From an uncultured Eubacteriales bacterium (GTDB lineage Bacteria > Bacillota > Clostridia > Oscillospirales > Oscillospiraceae), in assembly GCA_900321335.1 (NCBI GenBank), contig ONVR01000231.1, positions 1-26,140 on the forward strand: a stretch of 26,140 bases of DNA, given 5' to 3'. The notes under the pieces were generated by a model. The model was not told the origin of the DNA. It did no database searches and worked only from the letters and a program-made list of their open reading frames with translations. Shown piece by piece: positions 7,822 to 14,162 of the stretch. Each line of letters opens with the position of its first letter. Within the stretch, counting starts at the first letter, position 1. Position numbers and translations under genes: made by a program.

Positions 7822-7850
7822 TTGACAAGCGCAAAAAACGTGCATATTAT
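7822..7850 (+). promoter_or_regulatory. Strong promoter of the holin-endolysin leader
   Basis: TTGACA (7822-7827) is a perfect -35 box, followed by a 17-base spacer and TATTAT (7845-7850). It predicts a transcript start near 7857, about 130 bases before the holin start codon. Confidence 0.8.
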
Positions 7851-7856
7851 GAGATT

Positions 7857-7972
7857 AGAGGTAGACGCGGCCTGAAACCTCTTCGGAATGCGGCGAGGGG
7901 GAAGAAGCGCGAAAGCCTCGGTATACAAAGGAGCGGCAAGCTGTGCGTCGTCGGCGCGGCTTGCTGATTTTT
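7857..7972 (+). promoter_or_regulatory. Structured 5' leader with attenuator, riboswitch-like, class unassigned
   Basis: From the predicted start, AGAGGT (7857-7862) pairs with ACCTCT (7877-7882). Further on, CGAGG (7894-7898) pairs with CCTCG (7916-7920), and the leader ends in a terminator hairpin just before the holin ribosome site. GACGC in the first loop (7864-7868) is complementary to GCGTC (7945-7949) in the terminator, a possible alternative pairing. The order promoter, compact folded region, terminator, ribosome site is the standard layout of a transcription attenuator. I compared it by eye with lysine, c-di-GMP-I/II, c-di-AMP, preQ1, THF, SAM and TPP classes and found no convincing match. 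Confidence 0.5.
7936..7972 (+). terminator. Intrinsic terminator inside the holin leader
   Basis: GCAAGCTGTGC (7936-7946) pairs with GCGCGGCTTGC (7954-7964), 11 bp with G-U pairs, loop GTCGTCG, then TGATTTTT. It ends 3 bases before GGAGGG of the holin gene, so read-through is needed for expression. Confidence 0.75.
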
Positions 7973-7985
7973 ATGGAGGGATAAC

Positions 7986-8192
7986 ATGACAAAAGCGTTT
8001 TTCAAAGCGGCCGGGATCCGCGCCCTGCGGACCGTCTGCCAGACGGCGGCGGCCACCATCGGCACGACGGCGCTGCTGCACCAGGTGGATTGGCTGGCAG
8101 TGGCGTCAGCGTCTGTGCTGGCGGGGATCCTGAGCCTGCTCAACAGCGTTGCGACCGGACTGCCGGAGGTGAAAAATGGCAACAGCAAGTGA
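7986..8192 (+). CDS. Phage r1t-type holin
   Basis: A 68-residue small membrane protein. The N-terminal KAAGIRALRTVCQTAAATIG, the first hydrophobic segment, and the second, LAVASASVLAGILSLLNSVATGLPEV, match the Lactococcus phage r1t holin family, which forms membrane holes that release the endolysin. A GGAGGG site lies 7 bases upstream. Its 3' end overlaps the endolysin gene by 17 bases, a normal phage lysis arrangement. No other phage gene is near, so it is a stand-alone or domesticated lysis cassette. Confidence 0.85.
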   Translation: MTKAFFKAAGIRALRTVCQTAAATIGTTALLHQVDWLAVASASVLAGILSLLNSVATGLPEVKNGNSK

Positions 8193-8907
8193 GATCCTGT
8201 CTATCGCCCGTTCCCAGATCGGGTACACGGAGTACCCGCCGGACAGCAACAACACCAAGTACGGCGCGGCTTACGGGATGAACTACAATCCCTGGTGCAT
8301 GATGTTTGTCTGGTGGTGCTTCCGGCAGGCTGGGGCCTCCGGCCTGTTTTACGGCGGCGGCAAGACGGCCTCCTGTCCCACCTTTGAGCGGTGGGCAAAG
8401 GCCCAACGCGGCAGATGGATCACCCGGTCCTTTGCGCCGGGAGATGTGGTCCTTTACGATTTTGACGGCGACGGGGCCGACCACTGCGGTATCGTGGAGT
8501 CGGCAACTGCCGCCACCGTGACGGCCATTGAGGGCAACACCTCGGCCAACGGCTCCCAGGACAACGGGGGCGCCGTGCTGCGCAAGACCAGATCGCTGGA
8601 TCTTGTCGTCGGCGCGTACCGACCGGGATATCAGGCGGCGTCGGCGTCGCCGGGAACAGACAGCGAAAAGGGGGGAGTGTTTCGGGTGGCAACCCTGGAG
8701 ATGATCAGCAAGGGCTCTCAGGGCGCCCAGGTCCGGGCCATGCAGACCCTTCTGATCGGCTACGGCTACAGCTGCGGCGTCTGGGGCGCCGACGGAGACT
8801 GCGGCAGCGGCACCGTGGCGGCGATCAGGAAATACCAGAAAGCTCATGACCTGACGGCAGACGGCATCTGCGGTCCGCTGACCTGGGCGTCCCTCTTGGG
8901 GGCGTAA
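8176..8907 (+). CDS. CHAP-domain endolysin with peptidoglycan-binding domain
   Basis: A 243-residue peptidoglycan hydrolase. The CHAP amidase/peptidase domain spans about residues 5-150, with the nucleophile Cys41 in NPWCMMFVWWCF, the partner His103 in DHCGIVE, and Glu119-Gly-Asn121 in the EGNTS motif. A PG_binding_1 domain (176-242; GSQGAQVRAMQTLL, then DGICGPLTWASLLG) targets the wall. There is no signal peptide, consistent with release through the holin encoded just upstream (17-base overlap). The enzyme would cut the peptide part of peptidoglycan. Domain calls are firm. Whether it serves a prophage, cell lysis or wall remodelling cannot be told from the sequence. Confidence 0.9.
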   Translation: MATASEILSIARSQIGYTEYPPDSNNTKYGAAYGMNYNPWCMMFVWWCFRQAGASGLFYGGGKTASCPTFERWAKAQRGRWITRSFAPGDVVLYDFDGDGADHCGIVESATAATVTAIEGNTSANGSQDNGGAVLRKTRSLDLVVGAYRPGYQAASASPGTDSEKGGVFRVATLEMISKGSQGAQVRAMQTLLIGYGYSCGVWGADGDCGSGTVAAIRKYQKAHDLTADGICGPLTWASLLGA

Positions 8908-8913
8908 AGAGCA

Positions 8914-8943
8914 TTGCGCCCGGAGAGGATTCTCCGGGCGCAA
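8914..8943 (+). terminator. Hairpin after the endolysin gene
   Basis: TTGCGCCCGGAGA (8914-8926) and TCTCCGGGCGCAA (8931-8943) form a perfect 13-bp stem with a GGAT loop. The following bases, AACAATTTG, are only weakly T-rich. Confidence 0.6.
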
Positions 8944-9009
8944 AACAATTTGAAAAAAAGTTAAAATATTTCAAAATTAACTATTGCATTTTGAAAAATA
9001 GTGTGCTAT

Positions 9010-9015
9010 TATAAT
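9010..9015 (+). promoter_or_regulatory. -10 box of the tRNA pair
   Basis: A perfect TATAAT lies 22 bases before tRNA-Pro. No -35 box fits at exactly 17 bases; TTGCAT at 20 bases upstream is the closest. The region 8944-9008 is strikingly AT-rich. Confidence 0.5.
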
Positions 9016-9037
9016 CAGGCTTTGAGGCAAAGCCTAT

Positions 9038-9113
9038 CCGGGTGTAGCGCAGATGGTAGCGCGCTTGAATGGGGTTCAAGAGGCCGCTGGTTCAAATCCA
9101 GTCACTCGGACCA
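9038..9113 (+). tRNA. tRNA-Pro (anticodon GGG)
   Basis: 76 bases including encoded CCA. The acceptor CCGGGTG pairs with CACTCGG (C1-G72, with A73 before CCA, as expected for proline). The anticodon stem CTTGA/TCAAG encloses loop ATGGGGT, anticodon GGG at 9071-9073, reading CCC and CCU. The T arm is GCTGG-TTCAAAT-CCAGT. It heads a two-tRNA unit. Confidence 0.95.
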
Positions 9114-9162
9114 AAGTTCGCCGCGGACCCAATCGTTCGCGGCGGCTTTGAAAAATCAATAT

Positions 9163-9238
<76 letters not shown>

Positions 9239-9279
9239 AAGGAAAAATCCTGTCACTTTTGTGACGGGATTTTTCCTTT
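9239..9279 (+). terminator. Terminator of the tRNA unit
   Basis: An 18-bp stem (AAGGAAAAATCC...GGATTTTTCCTT type, one G-U) closes on a TTTT loop at 9257-9260 immediately after the tRNA-Ala CCA. The descending arm carries a run of T. Confidence 0.85.
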
Positions 9280-9351
9280 AGCTTCTTCCTTCTTCAGCAT
9301 CCCGTGACAGGTATCTCGAAATGCATACTGCATCTTCCCTGCGGGAATTTG

Positions 9352-9380
9352 TTGCGATTCCGGGCCGGATCCGGTATACT
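9352..9380 (+). promoter_or_regulatory. Promoter of sfsA-cupin
   Basis: TTGCGA (9352-9357), 17 bases, TATACT (9375-9380), about 40 bases before the sfsA start codon. Confidence 0.65.
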
Positions 9381-9419
9381 GTAAAAAGAGGGCAGAAATC
9401 GCTGAAACCGAGGAGAACT

Positions 9420-10154
9420 ATGTTTACTTTTTGTCAGAGACTGGTTGAGGGAATAATAGAGAAGAGAAAGAGTCAGTTTACTATGCTTGTTACCGCAGAG
9501 GGACAGACGGGGGTGCCCTGTCACTGTCCCACTACGGGGCGTATCGGAAACATCGACGTGAGCGGCAGGCCGTGCCTGCTGTCAAGAAGCGCCGATCCCA
9601 ACCGCAAAACGGCATTTACGGTTGAGGCCATTTCCCTGGACAGGCCCGAAGATGAGCGGAAAACCTGGATCGGAATCAATCAGAACGCGGCGAACCGCTA
9701 CGTAGAATACTTTCTGAAAAACGGGGACTTTGCCGATATGGTGGGCCAGGTGAGTGAGGTCCGCCGGGAGGTTTTTCTGGGAAAGTCCAAGCTGGATTTT
9801 CTGGTCGGAAACACCTATCTTGAGGTCAAAACACCTCTTCAGCATTTGCAGGTGGAGGTTCCTGCCTGGGTCAGAACAAAAAAAGTCACACCGTTTTCCG
9901 CGACGGGACGCATGACAAAGCATTTTGAAGAGCTTGGGGGCAGCCTGCGGGAGCATGAACGGGCAATCATGCTGGTGTGTTTTCTCTATGACAATCCCGG
10001 ATTCAGGATCGTAGAGCGCAGTACAAACTACGAACAGGTCCGGGAACTGGTTGACCGCAATGTGACAAAGGGCGTAGAGACCTGGCAGGCCAACTTTGAG
10101 ATAACACCTGCGGGGGTTGCACTGAAAAAATACTTTCCGATCCATATTGCGTGA
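9420..10154 (+). CDS. sfsA: SfsA family nuclease-like protein
   Basis: A 244-residue protein of the SfsA (sugar fermentation stimulation) family, which combines an OB-type N-terminal part with a PD-(D/E)XK nuclease-like domain. The predicted active-site residues are D126 (KSKLDFLVGNTYLEVKTPL) and the E135-V-K137 triad. Early cysteines (CHCPTTGRIGN) fit the family's 'CPNTGxM' motif. E. coli SfsA affects maltose gene expression and binds DNA; its true role is unclear. I start at 9420 because AGGAG lies 6 bases before; an in-frame ATG at 9321 has no such site. It sits 10 bases before the cupin gene, with which it shares a promoter. Confidence 0.85.
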   Translation: MFTFCQRLVEGIIEKRKSQFTMLVTAEGQTGVPCHCPTTGRIGNIDVSGRPCLLSRSADPNRKTAFTVEAISLDRPEDERKTWIGINQNAANRYVEYFLKNGDFADMVGQVSEVRREVFLGKSKLDFLVGNTYLEVKTPLQHLQVEVPAWVRTKKVTPFSATGRMTKHFEELGGSLREHERAIMLVCFLYDNPGFRIVERSTNYEQVRELVDRNVTKGVETWQANFEITPAGVALKKYFPIHIA

Positions 10155-10164
10155 GGGCTGTGAG

Positions 10165-10500
10165 ATGATCATCGATTTCAAGGAAATAAACGAAGTGACG
10201 ATTCCCGGGATGAACGACGGTACGGGAACCATGGCGGTGCGGATGTACCATGACGAACGCTATCGCATCGTGTTTACGACCCTTCATCCCGGCGGCAGCA
10301 TTGGCCTGCACACGCAGACCAATGGGGATGACATGAATTACGTCATTTCCGGAAGCGGAAAAGCGTTCTGCGACGGCAAAGAGGAAATCCTACGGGCGGG
10401 GGTGATGCACATCTGTCCCAAGGGCTCGGCGCACAGCATCGTCAACACGGGCGAAGAAGATCTCGTTCTGCTGACGGTGGTTGCGGCGCGTGACGATTAG
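10165..10500 (+). CDS. Small single-domain cupin protein
   Basis: A 111-residue beta-barrel cupin. The first cupin motif is HPGGSIGLHTQTNGDDMNYV (41-60), the second is HICPKGSAHSIVN (82-94). The normal HxH...E metal set is altered: H49 and H90 are present, but the second His of motif one is Gln51 and the Glu is Asp, so metal binding may be weak or different. It begins 10 bases after sfsA and follows a GAGGG site. Small cupins often bind sugars or act as isomerases or sensors; no function is assigned. Confidence 0.8.
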   Translation: MIIDFKEINEVTIPGMNDGTGTMAVRMYHDERYRIVFTTLHPGGSIGLHTQTNGDDMNYVISGSGKAFCDGKEEILRAGVMHICPKGSAHSIVNTGEEDLVLLTVVAARDD

Positions 10501-10567
10501 AACCTCGGCAGATCCGATACATTGCTGCTTTGTGCCGCGCTTTTCAAAAGAAGTGAAGATGTCGCTG

Positions 10568-10596
10568 AAAACCTGCCGCAGCTGCGGCAGGTTTTT
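10568..10596 (+). terminator. Terminator after the cupin gene
   Basis: AAAACCTGCCGCAG and its exact complement form a 14-bp palindromic hairpin ending in TTTTT. The following ~130 bases (10597-10723) hold no ORF with a ribosome site. Confidence 0.8.
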
Positions 10597-10723
10597 CGTT
10601 CTGCGCATCCGCCTTCAGGATCCGTGACCCGCCGCAGGGCCATTCCGGGGAAGGAAAATCGTTCCAGACACCGATTCGACACCTTGCAGCAAAAAATATG
10701 AAAAATCAGGAATACTATGGACT

Positions 10724-10751
10724 TTGGAAAAAAACTGTGTTAGTATATTTT
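10724..10751 (+). promoter_or_regulatory. Promoter of the YARHG protein gene
   Basis: TTGGAA (10724-10729), 16 bases, TATTTT (10746-10751), about 47 bases before the start codon at 10798. Confidence 0.5.
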
Positions 10752-10797
10752 ATGTTAACTGAAAAAACAAACTTCTTGGAAACGGAGAGATGAGAAG

Positions 10798-12147
10798 ATG
10801 AAGTGTCCGTACTGCGGTAAAGAAGTATCTGATAAAGCCTCGTCCTGCGAGTTTTGCGGCAAGTCCTTTGACGTAAATTCCCTCGTGTCCGATCTGCTCA
10901 ACGGCAGCGGCAAGAGCGACGCCGTCAACCTCTCGCCGGAGGTCACGGCGGGCGCCGCCGTGGCAGCGCAGGAGATCAAAAAGGAGGCGGGGAAGGCCAA
11001 GGCGGAGAAGGCCGTCAAGGAGCCGAAAAAGCCTGCCAAACGGGAAAAGGATTTCCAGGTCAATCAGGGGGCGGTAAAGCCCGCCGATCAGGATAAAAAA
11101 TCCAAGGCCCCGGCGATCATCGCCGCCATTTGCCTGATTCTGGCGGCCGCGGCTGTTGTGGTTTTCGTCCTGCCGAAGCTGAAGGGTGATGCCAACCGGA
11201 ACAAAACCCCTGAAACCGAGAGCCAGGATACCCAGCAGGTGGAGACGGTAACGCCGTCCACCGAGCCGGAAGACACCCAGACCACACCCACAGAGCCCGC
11301 TGAGCCCACCCAGACCCAGCAGCAGACCACCCCGGAAGAAACCCAGCCCGCCGAGCCAGCCGGTCAGGATTCGGAAACCAAACCGGCGGATACCCAGCAG
11401 GAAACGAAACCGGAACAGACCCAGGAACCGCAGACGTCACAGGACAACACAAACACGGCCACGGAGCAGGCGCCCACGACGGAGTCCACGGACACGTCCC
11501 AGACCCAGTCTACGGACCCGGATTCCTCCATGCTGTTTATGCTGCCCTTCAGCAACCGCTATTACTACAGCTACAGCGATATGACGGGCTTCAACGAATA
11601 TCAGCTCAACGTGGCGGAAAATGAGATCTACGCCCGTCACGGCATGATCTTCTCTGATCAGAGCCTGATCAATTACTTCTCCGCCTGCCCCTGGTATTCC
11701 GGGACTGTCTCCGCCGGGAGCTTTGACTACTCCGTGCTCAACGATTACGAGCGGTCCAATCTGGCCCTCATCGAGCAGCGGCAGATCGACCTGGGCTATA
11801 AGGCCGGGACCCCCAGTTCCTCCGGCAGCTCTGACAGCTCCTCCGACAGCAGCGCCACGGAGAGCCCGGATTCCTCCATGCTCTTCATGCTGCCCTACAG
11901 CAACTCCTATTACTACAAGTACGATGATCTGCTCGGCTTTAACGAGTACCAGCTCATGATCGCCCGCAACGAGATCTACGCCCGCCACGGCTGGATCTTC
12001 AGCGACGAGACGCTGCGCAAGTACTTCGAGTCCATGCCCTGGTACACGGGCACCACTCCGGGAGCGTCCTTTGACTACTCCGTTATGAATGACTATGAGA
12101 TCGCCAACGTGAAGCTCATCGTCCAGCGGGAAAATGATATCGGATAA
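10798..12147 (+). CDS. Zinc-ribbon membrane protein with two YARHG domains
   Basis: A 449-residue protein. Residues 1-24 form a zinc ribbon (C3, C6, C17, C20). Residues 25-104 are charged (Lys/Glu) and cytoplasmic, and 105-125 are one transmembrane helix. A long Thr/Gln/Pro/Glu-rich linker (131-240) spans the wall. Two YARHG domains follow at 242-333 and about 358-449, each with NEIYARHG and a conserved 'SFDYSVLNDYE..N' tail. The inside ribbon and outside YARHG pair suggest a surface sensor or wall-associated protein; YARHG domains are of unknown function and common in Clostridia. A Ser-rich spacer separates the two copies. It stands alone between two terminators. Confidence 0.85.
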   Translation: MKCPYCGKEVSDKASSCEFCGKSFDVNSLVSDLLNGSGKSDAVNLSPEVTAGAAVAAQEIKKEAGKAKAEKAVKEPKKPAKREKDFQVNQGAVKPADQDKKSKAPAIIAAICLILAAAAVVVFVLPKLKGDANRNKTPETESQDTQQVETVTPSTEPEDTQTTPTEPAEPTQTQQQTTPEETQPAEPAGQDSETKPADTQQETKPEQTQEPQTSQDNTNTATEQAPTTESTDTSQTQSTDPDSSMLFMLPFSNRYYYSYSDMTGFNEYQLNVAENEIYARHGMIFSDQSLINYFSACPWYSGTVSAGSFDYSVLNDYERSNLALIEQRQIDLGYKAGTPSSSGSSDSSSDSSATESPDSSMLFMLPYSNSYYYKYDDLLGFNEYQLMIARNEIYARHGWIFSDETLRKYFESMPWYTGTTPGASFDYSVMNDYEIANVKLIVQRENDIG

Positions 12148-12155
12148 AGAGAATC

Positions 12156-12188
12156 AAAACACAGCGCCTGAAAAGGCGCTGTGTTTTT
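12156..12188 (+). terminator. Terminator after the YARHG gene
   Basis: AAAACACAGCGCCT, loop GAAA, AGGCGCTGTGTTTTT: a 14-bp perfect stem with a T-run (12174-12188). Confidence 0.9.
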
Positions 12189-12238
12189 GTATAAACAGCG
12201 AAAATTCCGGGTATCGTTCTCTTAAAGGAGGTATTCAG

Positions 12239-12406
12239 ATGAAAAAACGAAAAGCGGGCAGACTGACCGGCGCCCTGGCTGCCGGGATGCGGCACGTGAG
12301 CCCGGCTCTGAGTGTGCGGATCGACAGCAATGGTCAGATTGTAGAGGCATGGGACGGAGAACCGGAACCGCCTCAAAGGGGTGTACAGCAGACGCCCGGC
12401 GGGTAA
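12239..12406 (+). CDS. Small basic 55-residue protein, uncharacterised
   Basis: The gene has an excellent ribosome site, AAAGGAGG, 7 bases before an ATG, and ends just before a strong hairpin. The N-terminus is basic (MKKRKAGRLTGALAAGM) and the rest is hydrophilic, with VRIDSNGQIVEAWDGEPEPP and a Pro-rich tail. It has no transmembrane helix or Cys. Its good start site and position between two terminators argue for a real gene. I do not recognise the family. Confidence 0.5.
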   Translation: MKKRKAGRLTGALAAGMRHVSPALSVRIDSNGQIVEAWDGEPEPPQRGVQQTPGG

Positions 12407-12410
12407 AAAA

Positions 12411-12441
12411 GACCCCTGTGCAGTTTCTCTGCACAGGGGTC
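12411..12441. terminator. Bidirectional terminator
   Basis: GACCCCTGTGCAG (12411-12423) and its exact complement (12429-12441) enclose TTTCT. On minus it is followed by TTTTTTACC, making it a strong terminator for the IIC-like gene; on plus it is followed by GGCCTGTTTT. Confidence 0.85.
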
Positions 12442-12459
12442 GGCCTGTTTTCCACAGAT

Positions 12460-13530
12460 TCAGCTGAGCTTCAGATCCCCTTCCCGGATCCAGCCGATCC
12501 GGCGCAGGATCAGCCCGAACAGCCAGGACAGAACGCCCGGCAGGATAAAGCAGATCAGGATCAGACCCAGCCAGTCGACGCCTGTGGGGGAGATGGGGGC
12601 CGCGCCCATGCTCAGCGCCTGTTCCGAGGGGCTGAACCAGCCGGTGATCACACCGATCTGGCCCACCAGACCGCAGGTGCCCATGCCGGAGGAGACAGGA
12701 GCGCCGTTCATCTGCATTTTGAACACACAGGTGGCGATGGGCCCCGTGATGGCGGAGGCCAGGATGGGCGGGATCCAGATGCGGGGATTCTTTACGATGT
12801 TGCCCATCTGGAGCATGGAGGTACCGATTCCCTGTGACACCAGACCGCCCCAGCGGTTTTCCCGGAAAGAAAGGATGGCAAAGCCAACCATCTGGGCGCA
12901 GCAGCCGGCAACGGCGGCGCCCCCGGCAAGTCCCGTCAGCCCGAAGGCCGCGCAGATCGCCGCCGAGGAGATGGGGAGCGTAAGGGCGACGCCCACCAGC
13001 ACGGAGACAAGAATGCCCATGAGGAAGGGACGCAGGTTGGTTGCCCACATGATCAGATTGCCCACATAACTGGCGGCTCTGCCGATGGGCGGCGCGATGA
13101 GAATGGACAGGCTCACGCCCACCAGAATGGTCACCAGCGGCGTTACGAGAATGTCCACACGGGTCTCCTTGGAAACGGCCTTGCCGAACTCACAGGCTAT
13201 GATGGCCACAACCAGAACGGCCAGAGGACCGCCTGCGCCGCCCTCGGCGTTGGCGGACCAACCCACCACGGACAGGGAGAACAGCACCAGGGGATCGGCC
13301 TTCAGGGCGTAGCCGATGGCAATAGCCATGGCCGGTCCGGCCATCTCCGAGGCGTACTGGCCGACACGGACGAGAAAATCGATCCCGGCCTGCTGGCCGA
13401 TGGTTTTGATGATGGTGCCGATGAGCAGGGAGCAGAAAAGTCCCTGCGCCATGGCCCCCAGGGCGTCCACGCCGTAGCGCCTGCCGGAGATCACGATGTT
13501 TTTCCGTTTGAGAAATTCTTTGAACTTCAT
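12460..13530 (-). CDS. Stand-alone PTS-IIC-like membrane protein, candidate niacin-linked transporter
   Basis: A 356-residue polytopic membrane protein of the PTS_EIIC_2 type (hydrophobic permease without IIA or IIB domains). Motifs include GVDALGAMAQGLFCSLLIGT near the start, GWSANAEGGAGGPLAV, SAAICAAFGLTGLAGGAAVA and ITGPIATCVFKMQMNGAPVS in the second half. No phosphoryl-carrier gene is near. The start at 13530 is chosen because GGTGAT lies just upstream; the first in-frame ATG at 13548 has no site. It lies next to niaR and pncB but has its own promoter and a large palindrome, so niacin or a related compound is the best substrate guess. Some annotation calls this a sugar IIC; nothing in the neighbourhood supports a sugar. 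Confidence 0.8.
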   Translation of the reverse strand: MKFKEFLKRKNIVISGRRYGVDALGAMAQGLFCSLLIGTIIKTIGQQAGIDFLVRVGQYASEMAGPAMAIAIGYALKADPLVLFSLSVVGWSANAEGGAGGPLAVLVVAIIACEFGKAVSKETRVDILVTPLVTILVGVSLSILIAPPIGRAASYVGNLIMWATNLRPFLMGILVSVLVGVALTLPISSAAICAAFGLTGLAGGAAVAGCCAQMVGFAILSFRENRWGGLVSQGIGTSMLQMGNIVKNPRIWIPPILASAITGPIATCVFKMQMNGAPVSSGMGTCGLVGQIGVITGWFSPSEQALSMGAAPISPTGVDWLGLILICFILPGVLSWLFGLILRRIGWIREGDLKLS

Positions 13531-13550
13531 ACACATCACCCGTTTCATAA

Positions 13551-13597
13551 AATGAGTGCATAGGCTTGACAGGTGTCAAGACAGCTATGCACTCATT
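13551..13597. promoter_or_regulatory. Nested palindrome, candidate NiaR operator
   Basis: Outer arms AATGAGTGCATAG (13551-13563) and CTATGCACTCATT (13585-13597) are exact complements, 13 bp. Inside lies CTTGAC-AGGT-GTCAAG (13565-13580). The palindrome starts within the -10 box of the IIC-like gene and covers the transcript start, an ideal repressor position. It also lies just beyond the niaR stop codon and could form a hairpin ending pncB-niaR transcripts. NiaR binding is inferred from the neighbour. Confidence 0.6.
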
Positions 13598-13622
13598 ATA
13601 CTGCTTCTCAATCGAATGTCAA
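13595..13622 (-). promoter_or_regulatory. Promoter of the IIC-like gene
   Basis: Minus-strand TTGACA (13622-13617), a 16-base spacer and TATAAT (13600-13595). The -35 box is a few bases from the niaR stop codon at 13632. Confidence 0.75.
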
Positions 13623-13631
13623 GGAAAACCG

Positions 13632-14162
13632 TCAGTCGTTTTTGGTGTAGAGAAAACCGGCCTGTTCCAGCTGGCGCAGGACCCGGTCGTAGGAGGCCAG
13701 ATCGGGACAGCTCAACGTGTGAATATGGATTCCGCCGGTGAGACTGGACAGGGGAGGGGCCTGCTTGCCTGCCACGTCACAGACGAATTTTTCCACATCG
13801 GAGCGGGTGGACAGGAGCAGCCGACCGGAGAGCTGACCGTAAATGGGGTGATCCACCACCACGTCCAGCACCTGACAGCCGTTGTCCACCATGATGTTCA
13901 GCTCTTTTTCCATGTCCTCGCCCCGGTGCAGGCAAACCACGGTTTTGATCAGACCCGCGGAGGGGCGCTCCATCAGATACCCCCGGGGTGTGGAGAGAAT
14001 GTTCTCGCCCCCTGCCCGGAGCAGAGAGATGTCGCCCACGATGATCTGGCGGCTGACAGACAGCTTCTCCGCCAGCACCGCGGCGCTGACGGGCCCGCTG
14101 GCGGCGGACAGAAGCTTCAGGATCTCACCGCGGCGCTTTTCGCCGCTGATTCCGGCTTTCAT
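13632..14162 (-). CDS. niaR: Niacin-responsive transcriptional repressor NiaR
   Basis: A 176-residue cytoplasmic repressor. An HTH_11-type winged helix occupies residues 8-60 (RRGEILKLLSAASGPVSAAV, then LSVSRQIIVGDISLLRAGG). A 3H domain follows (about 70-172) with the conserved histidines H79, H105 and H146/H148 (CLHRGED, VVVDHPIYG, GGIHIHTLS), which bind metal and form the nicotinic-acid site. In Firmicutes, NiaR (YrxA) shuts off NAD synthesis and niacin-uptake genes when nicotinate is present. It overlaps the pncB stop by one base (TGATG), so both are one operon, and the IIC-like gene follows. Confidence 0.9.
   Translation of the reverse strand: MKAGISGEKRRGEILKLLSAASGPVSAAVLAEKLSVSRQIIVGDISLLRAGGENILSTPRGYLMERPSAGLIKTVVCLHRGEDMEKELNIMVDNGCQVLDVVVDHPIYGQLSGRLLLSTRSDVEKFVCDVAGKQAPPLSSLTGGIHIHTLSCPDLASYDRVLRQLEQAGFLYTKND

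Noticed and set aside
7857..7935. Lysine riboswitch (L-box) or c-di-GMP-I aptamer
   Set aside because: AGAGGTAG at the start and GCGAAAGCC later look similar, but the conserved AGTA element and the GCAAACC/ACGCAAAGCC pair are missing and the region is too short for an L-box.
7986..8907. Remnant prophage
   Set aside because: Only lysis genes are present; neighbouring genes are ordinary chromosomal ones and no attachment-site repeat is seen at the nearby tRNAs.
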